NCBI GenBank assembly: GCA_009809945.1
Contig: WTPW01000404.1
Span: 311,171-375,170, forward strand
Source: Gigaspora margarita
Taxonomy: Eukaryota; Glomeromycota; Glomeromycetes; Diversisporales; Gigasporaceae
Reading direction: 5' to 3'
Length of the DNA: 64,000 nt
Position 1 is the stretch's first letter. Each line of letters opens with the position of its first letter. Made by a program: the position numbers and the translations under genes. This document shows positions 58,983-64,000 of the stretch, one piece after another. The notes under the pieces were generated by a model, which was given only the letters and a program-made list of their open reading frames with translations, was not told the origin of the DNA and did not search any database.

Positions 58983-59525
58983 GTCAGAAATATATTAATA
59001 GTTAGATAATAGTATGAGTGTTTGAAAAGAAATAGTTGTTAGAAAAAAGGTGATTGTTTAGAATATAGTAATATAGTAGTTAGAAAAGTAAGTAGTTGTT
59101 AAAAAGTGATTATATCAAAATAAGATGAATATCAGAGATGTTATTTTCATATTGATAATTGTCAGATAATTAGTTTGTCTAGAAAGATTAGTTTAATAAA
59201 TAGTTGTAAAAAAGAAATTGTCTGAGAATAGTAGTTGCTAAAAAATGGATATATTGGTATTAAAAAGTAACTATTAGTGAATTGATCATTGGAAAAGTGT
59301 ATTGCACTAGTTTGTTTATATTATATTAAGTAAAGGACATATTTGTCTTATGCTCATATATAAACTTAGATTCAGAAAAGTTTTAAAGTTTTGGAAAAGT
59401 TTTAGAATTTTGGCATAGTTTTAAGCTAGTTTTGGACAGAGGTTCAAAGTTTTGGTATTAGTTATTGGTTCAAAGTAATTTTAGACAGCATTATTGCCTA
59501 TAACAAAAGCCTTCAAACTAGATCT

Positions 59526-60023
59526 AATTCTTCTAACTATTAAATATATAAACTACTAACCTCTATCCAAATTTTTTAAACCCAAGGCCTAAATTGCATC
59601 ATGCCAATTATATGAAACCCCAAATATAAAAAAGATAGCTAACATTTACCTATATTACTAAAAAGAAAATCAGGGTATTATCTTGCAGTATCTATTTTAA
59701 ATCATTATACTGCTACTGCAGTTACAAAGTCTAACTATTTACTAATAAGGGTTCTTGCAATGTACACACAACTATAGAGCCCAAAAACTGACTACAAAAA
59801 GTTTTGTACTACTACTATAGCCATGGATTCTTAATCATTCAATATATCACCCAACCAGACTAACACTACTAATAATACTTTCAAGGTTACTTAAAATAAA
59901 GTGGGAGGGAAATAAAGCTAGCTTTTATCAAAGTGAGCTATAGTAAAGCAAAAGATAGCTTCCTTTCTTATGAACAAAACCTTATATATAAACTTTATCC
60001 TTTAAAATCTGCATGCCCATAGC
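59526..60023. other. AT-rich sequence, no gene
   Basis: Nothing recognisable apart from ordinary AT-rich, CpG-poor DNA. Confidence 0.55.
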
Positions 60024-60431
60024 TAGAGATGTTAATAGAGTGCTTCAGGGTGATGTAGTGCATACTCTGGCAGAGTATTCCTTAATACCACACCACTGAA
60101 GTATGAATCAGAGCATATTCCAAAGTATAACCCGGAGTATAACCCAGAGTATAACCCAGAGTACTATGTGTTAAGCACTATGTAATGCTCTGGAGTTTAT
60201 AGTACCATATTTTCCCAAAAATATGCTACCTTATTTTGGGGAAATATAGTAAAAAATATATATATAATAATACTCTGGAGTATAATCCATTTTGTATTAG
60301 TAGTATTACTCTGGAGCAATTACTTCTATTAATAATATCTTAGTAATCTGAGGTGGTGTCATGTCTAGACCACACCAGTATGGAGTAGGTTATACTCTAC
60401 AGTTACTCTGGAGTACTCCATTAACATCCTA
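60024..60431. mobile_element. hAT-type MITE with GAGTATAACCC repeats
   Basis: Ends TAGAGATGTTAATAGAGTGC / minus strand TAGGATGTTAATGGAGTACT and an 8-base duplication CCCATAGC / CCCACAGC (60016-60023, 60432-60439; one mismatch). Repeated GAGTATAACCCAGAGTATAA and ACTCTGGAGTA phrases fill the subterminal regions. A 45-base TA-flanked mini-element (60205-60249) sits inside. Confidence 0.8.
60205..60249. mobile_element. 45-bp TA-flanked mini-element
   Basis: CCATATTTTCCCAAAAATAT..ATTTTGGGGAAATATAG is an almost perfect hairpin, flanked by TA on both sides (60203-60204, 60250-60251). Its ends match the MITEs at 42295-42485 and 57072-57386, so it looks like an extreme deletion derivative reduced to its two termini. 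Confidence 0.65.
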
Positions 60432-60552
60432 CCCACAGCCTTCTATTTATACCTCTAATCCTACTTCAATATATCCTATTTACAATTATTCATAGAAATC
60501 TAAATTTGCTAAAATTATACACTATCCAATAAATCAAAAAACTTTGCTCTAA

Positions 60553-60874
60553 GGATAAACTAGTTCTAAGGGATTCCGCAAGCATCTGGGACTGGCCTTG
60601 ACTAACTCATGTAACAGAGAACTGTACCAGTGATACAAGGAGGATTTGGCAGGAGAAGCATAGATCAGAGGGTTTAAATAGGTAACCCTCTAGTTGGGTT
60701 GCAGGTATGGCAACTAGTGTAGAACCTTTGGGTGGACTACTTAAATTAGATAACCAAAAGTTGTACGTGTGGCTTGTTGTACTCTTGTCAATGTAACAAA
60801 TGTCAGGGTGCCCCTGGAGGCACCTGTGATCTGACTTACTTGAATAAAAGCCTTTCTCCATAATGGTAACTTTG

Positions 60875-60905
<31 letters not shown>
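60553..60905 (+). mobile_element. Poly(A)-tailed retroposon (SINE or LINE 3' end)
   Basis: A ~320-base, GC-richer body ending in a run of more than 30 A. It is flanked by a 17-base duplication AAAAAACTTTGCTCTAA (60536-60552, 60906-60922). Near the 3' end a small hairpin GGTGCC-CCTGGA-GGCACC precedes AATAAAAGCC. The long duplication and A-tail show target-primed reverse transcription. I see no convincing tRNA-type A/B boxes, so it may be a LINE-derived 3' fragment or a non-tRNA SINE. The 84-residue minus-strand frame inside it is not a gene. The intact duplication suggests a young insertion. Confidence 0.82.
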
Positions 60906-60913
<8 letters not shown>

Positions 60914-60922
60914 TTGCTCTAA

Positions 60923-61559
60923 AAAAGAAGTCTTAACCAAAGTACTAAATTAACCATAAAAAACAAAAATTAATATAATTTGCAATAAAGTGCTAATGAC
61001 TTAACAGAATTTGGAAGCTGTGCATAGCCACAAGTTTATCAAAATAAAAGCTGCAAAATCTATCCAATATATGTAATTACTGCATATTTAATATAGTGAG
61101 TATATTTTTGTAATTAAAATTAGTTTATATGACTTGTCACAAAATTACAAAGTGAAATTCAAAGAAGTTTAATAATAAGTATCTATTAACTGATCTACAA
61201 AACAAAATTTGTATTTTAATCAATCAAGCTTATTAAAATTTATCTAGCCACCTCAATAAAAATGTAATTAAATTGTTTTTTTAAAAAATAAATTCTACTA
61301 TAACTTTATGTTATGTAAAAAAGATCCTGTAACTTCATAGTCATATTGTGCTTAAATCAATTTGTATTGAAGCTTTTGAGAAAAAAAAATAAATACAACC
61401 TAGCAGTTAAAAAAATTTGACACATTTTTATATGTAAAATGTTCTGATTAGTTAATCAGAAAAAAAATATTTAAAAATCTGTCTTATTAGAAATTTATAT
61501 AATACTATATATAGGTTTGATTTTCATATTATATTGAATACCTTAATATTGTATGTACT
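60923..61559. other. AT-rich sequence, no gene
   Basis: Nothing recognisable. Confidence 0.55.
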
Positions 61560-62330
61560 ACAATAACTCATAAGTTTTATAAAAATTTGGTTATAGTAAT
61601 TGTTAATAGAATTTATAATTATATTTCCAAATAAATTATAAGGGGAGTGACAAAAAATTAGTGACTTTTTAGGGAGGAGGGGGTAAAAAATATTGAAATT
61701 ATATATAGGCCCTAACCAAATTTATATTAAGGAGGGGGAGGGGAGTAGGCAATTAATAAAAAATAATCAGATGATTAATAACATGGCCCTAACCATATTA
61801 TATCATTTTTCACTACAATAACCAGTAAGTTTTGACAAAATTTTTGTATCAAACATAATAGTAATTTTTTACTACAAAAATTCAATTCAATCATAACTGC
61901 ACAATGTGCATTATAAGTTTGCAAAAAAAATTTTTTACAGCAAAATTGTTTATAATAAATCATAATATTGTAAAATTCACAAATACAAAATGTGTAACAT
62001 GATAGAAAATTTTATAGCAAAATTTTAATCATGATAGAATTTATAAATATAATTAATTCCAATACAAATAAACTCAACTTTAACTGCTTACTGTGCATTA
62101 TCATAATCTTAGTAATTTTTTAAAATTTTTTGTAACAATAAGTTATAATAGAAATTGTAATTTAATTCCAATAAATACAGTATGCCACTGTATTAGTAAT
62201 ACAAACTAACTTAACCACATATGTGTTTTTTTAATAGCTCATAATTTTTGTAATAGAATTTTTTACAGAAAATCAAATAATAATACTTTCAATACAATCT
62301 GACTCATTGTTAGCTAATATAGTAAAGTTA
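61560..62330. repeat. Degenerate tandem repeat, ~100-bp unit, with G-rich patch
   Basis: Loose copies of AATTCCAATACAAATAAACT, TTTAACTGCTTACTGTGCAT, TATCATAATCTTAGTAATTT and TTTTGTAACAATAAGTTATA recur about every 100 bases (clear near 61790-61920, 62045-62160, 62165-62290). A G-rich patch (GGGAGGAGGGGG, GGAGGGGGAGGGGA) lies at 61670-61750. Confidence 0.5.
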
Positions 62331-63049
62331 TTGTTAGTAATATAGTGAAATTATAAGATTTAAAAAATAATTAATCTTTAAGTAAAGGGTCTTAAAATCC
62401 ATCTATGATTGCCAAAACTTTGTTACTTTGATGAATAAACTTGAGAATAATATTTCTTTAGAAAAAATGAGAAAAAAAATTAATTTGCATGAATACATCT
62501 ACCGTAATAAATAATAACTACTAAAAAGGATATTGATAAATCACACTACTAGTGTTAATACTACATGTATTTTGGTCAATCAAAAATTATGAATTTGTGT
62601 AATATAAAGATCAGGTGTAACTAGTGTTTCAAGTTGATTAAATTTTTATAGCTAGGCTAAGCCATTAAATTTTTAATAGCTTAGTAGCTTACCTAATAGT
62701 ATAGTGCTAATCCAAAAATGAGTTTGTAATATGTTAAAATTTCTTTATATACTTAATAGTAAAAATTGGTTCTACAACCAAAATTTATACTAAAAAGCTT
62801 TAATTAGAAATCAGAAGTTTAAATTTTTTGCTATATTTGTATTTTTATATTTACTGTGTAATTAATTGTAACTTATTGGATCTGAACCAAAATTATAGCA
62901 CTTCAGCCCATGATTTTTTTAACATAAAGGCACCTAATAAAGTTAGATTAATAGTTCACTAACTAATGAAACTATTATCTAACTAATTGGCTAATTTGAT
63001 ATTAGCTTAGACCATCTTCTGTACTTATATAAATAAATAATTACATCAG
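62331..63049. other. AT-rich sequence, no gene
   Basis: No gene. A short palindromic phrase around AAGCCATTAAATTTTTAATA lies near 62660. Confidence 0.5.
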
Positions 63050-64000
63050 CAAATTTATAATAGCGTAATCTTACGTAAGATATTACGAACCGTAATATAA
63101 GCAAAATATTACATAATATATTTCAAAATATTTCGAATTATCAAATTTTTTGAAATATTACGAAAGTAATTTCGAAATATTTTGAAATAGGTTAACGAAA
63201 TATTTCGATCCCTTTCAAAATAATTTAGGACTAGGAAACCAAGCTGGATCAGGATCAGTAGGTCTGTAACCTGGATCGCGCGTTAGACTGATTTTTCGAA
63301 ATAGTTTGAAATAATTTGATAATATTCAAATTCTGTACTACAAGATCAGATTAGATCTTTTGTTTATAATTAGATCTTCTATTTTTTTTCTTTCGCTTTT
63401 TTGTTTTTATTTCGTTTCATTTTTTATTTTTGTTTCATTTTTTGTTTTCGTTTCATTTTTTTGTTTTCATTTTTATTTTTAAATTTTTTTTAATTATTTT
63501 TTATTTCGGCACTTTTACAAGACACCTTTGCAAGAAGATATACAACATTTCGAAACCTTTCGCATGTCTACTCAGACTTCCGACATAATCAAGAACACCA
63601 AGAACGCTTCTTTAGAGAATGATTTAGTTAGGCGCAAGTTTTCGCAAGTTTTCGCATGGTTTTGCAAGTTTGTGCAAGTTTTTGCAAGGTTTCGCGTTAT
63701 TTATTTTTTCGTTTCGTGTTTTTTGTTTTTGTTTTCTTTTGTTTTATTTTAAAATTTTTTTTATTATTATATTTCGGCACTTTGCGAGAACAGAACCCTT
63801 ACTTCCTGGCACTTTGCACGAAAAACAACCCAGACTTTTTCGGTACTTCGCGACTTTTTTGGCATTTCGCAAGAACATTAACACGACTTTTGCAATTTCT
63901 GAATTTACAAGAACGCGAACTCTTACAAAGATTTGGGGCTTCATTTATTTTTTTTTATTAGTTTGCTTACACTTTTTGTTTTTTTGTTTTTTTTTTTTTT
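63050..64000. repeat. TTTCGAAATATTTCG-rich and TTTCGTTTTGTTTT low-complexity DNA
   Basis: From 63060 to 63320 motifs like AATATTTCGAAATATTTTGA occur on both strands, resembling one end of an inverted-repeat element cut by the window edge. From 63360 onward, T-rich tracts (TTTCGTTTCATTTTTT) alternate with GGCACTTTGCAAGAAC-type phrases (near 63509, 63776, 63805), again repeat-like. Open frames at 63528-63961 follow the low-complexity tract and show no domain. CpG reappears here after the CpG-poor interval. Confidence 0.5.

Larger units (their letters stand above)
56386..59525. mobile_element. Large inverted-repeat element with TTTCTAATAAC-type arms
   Basis: Outer ends: left AATAATGCTGCCTAAAACTA; right (minus strand) AATAATGCTGTCTAAAATTA. 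Inward, the left arm (56390-56870) has CCAAAACTTCAA then many TTTCTAATAACAA-type short repeats, and the right arm (58160-59520) has the inverted counterparts TTGTTAGAAAAAGAA and GGAAAAGTTTTAGAATTTTG. The pairing is loose, so the element is old. It now contains two younger insertions (57072-57386, 58276-58982). A solo end of the same family lies near 12350-12500. Confidence 0.55.

Noticed and set aside
60607-60861. 84-residue minus-strand frame
   Set aside because: It lies entirely within the poly(A)-tailed retroposon, on the strand opposite to its transcription.
1-64000. Retrovirus-like or other capsid-bearing element fossils
   Set aside because: No reverse transcriptase, capsid or long terminal repeat pattern was seen anywhere in the window.

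Overview
Organism: an AT-rich fungal nuclear contig, most likely from an arbuscular mycorrhizal fungus (Glomeromycotina, Rhizophagus-like). I infer this from three things: a many-intron hybrid histidine kinase with a Rhizophagus-style N-terminal PAS region, decayed F-box/leucine-rich and Sel1-repeat genes (families hugely expanded in these fungi), and an enormous load of short non-autonomous DNA elements. Genes are sparse. I saw no rRNA, tRNA, CRISPR array, or long reverse transcriptase or transposase ORF.

Layout. 1-8.6 kb: stacked inverted-repeat elements, including a six-module foldback (1963-3206, 11-bp target duplication) and a MULE-like element (3539-6756, 9-bp duplication) that carries a nested hAT-type element (4091-5877, 8-bp duplication). 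8.6-11.7 kb: remains of F-box/LRR-type genes on the minus strand, one split by a TA-flanked MITE. 12-16.4 kb: repeats and a dead Sel1-repeat gene, broken by a TA-flanked element that itself holds a palindromic element. 16.5-21.8 kb: an 18-exon dual (two-kinase) hybrid histidine kinase on the minus strand. 22.9-30.5 kb: hAT-type MITEs, a three-deep nest (24971-26599), and a satellite-like array built from copies of an F-box exon, invaded by two nested hAT MITEs. 30987-31652: a clean intronless gene resembling bacterial/archaeal pRiA4b ORF-3-like proteins, a good horizontal-transfer candidate. 33.3-41.4 kb: large foldbacks with nested MULE-like and TA-flanked elements. 41.4-64 kb: gene-free, strongly CpG-poor sequence made of old repeats. 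A few younger insertions there still contain CpG (48833-50216, 50682-53027, 57072-57386, 58276-58982), along with one poly(A)-tailed retroposon (60553-60905).

How it fits together. Only two loci look like working genes: the histidine kinase (signal sensing and phosphorelay) and the pRiA4b ORF-3-like gene (function unknown). The rest is a palimpsest of non-autonomous transposons whose insertion order can be read from target-site duplications. The most unusual patterns are: unrelated elements built from palindromic modules repeated every ~190 bp; a MULE-like family that repeatedly carries telomere-type TTAGGG tracts; and a sharp change in CpG content near 38.8 kb. All boundaries were read by eye. 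No alignments or database searches were run.
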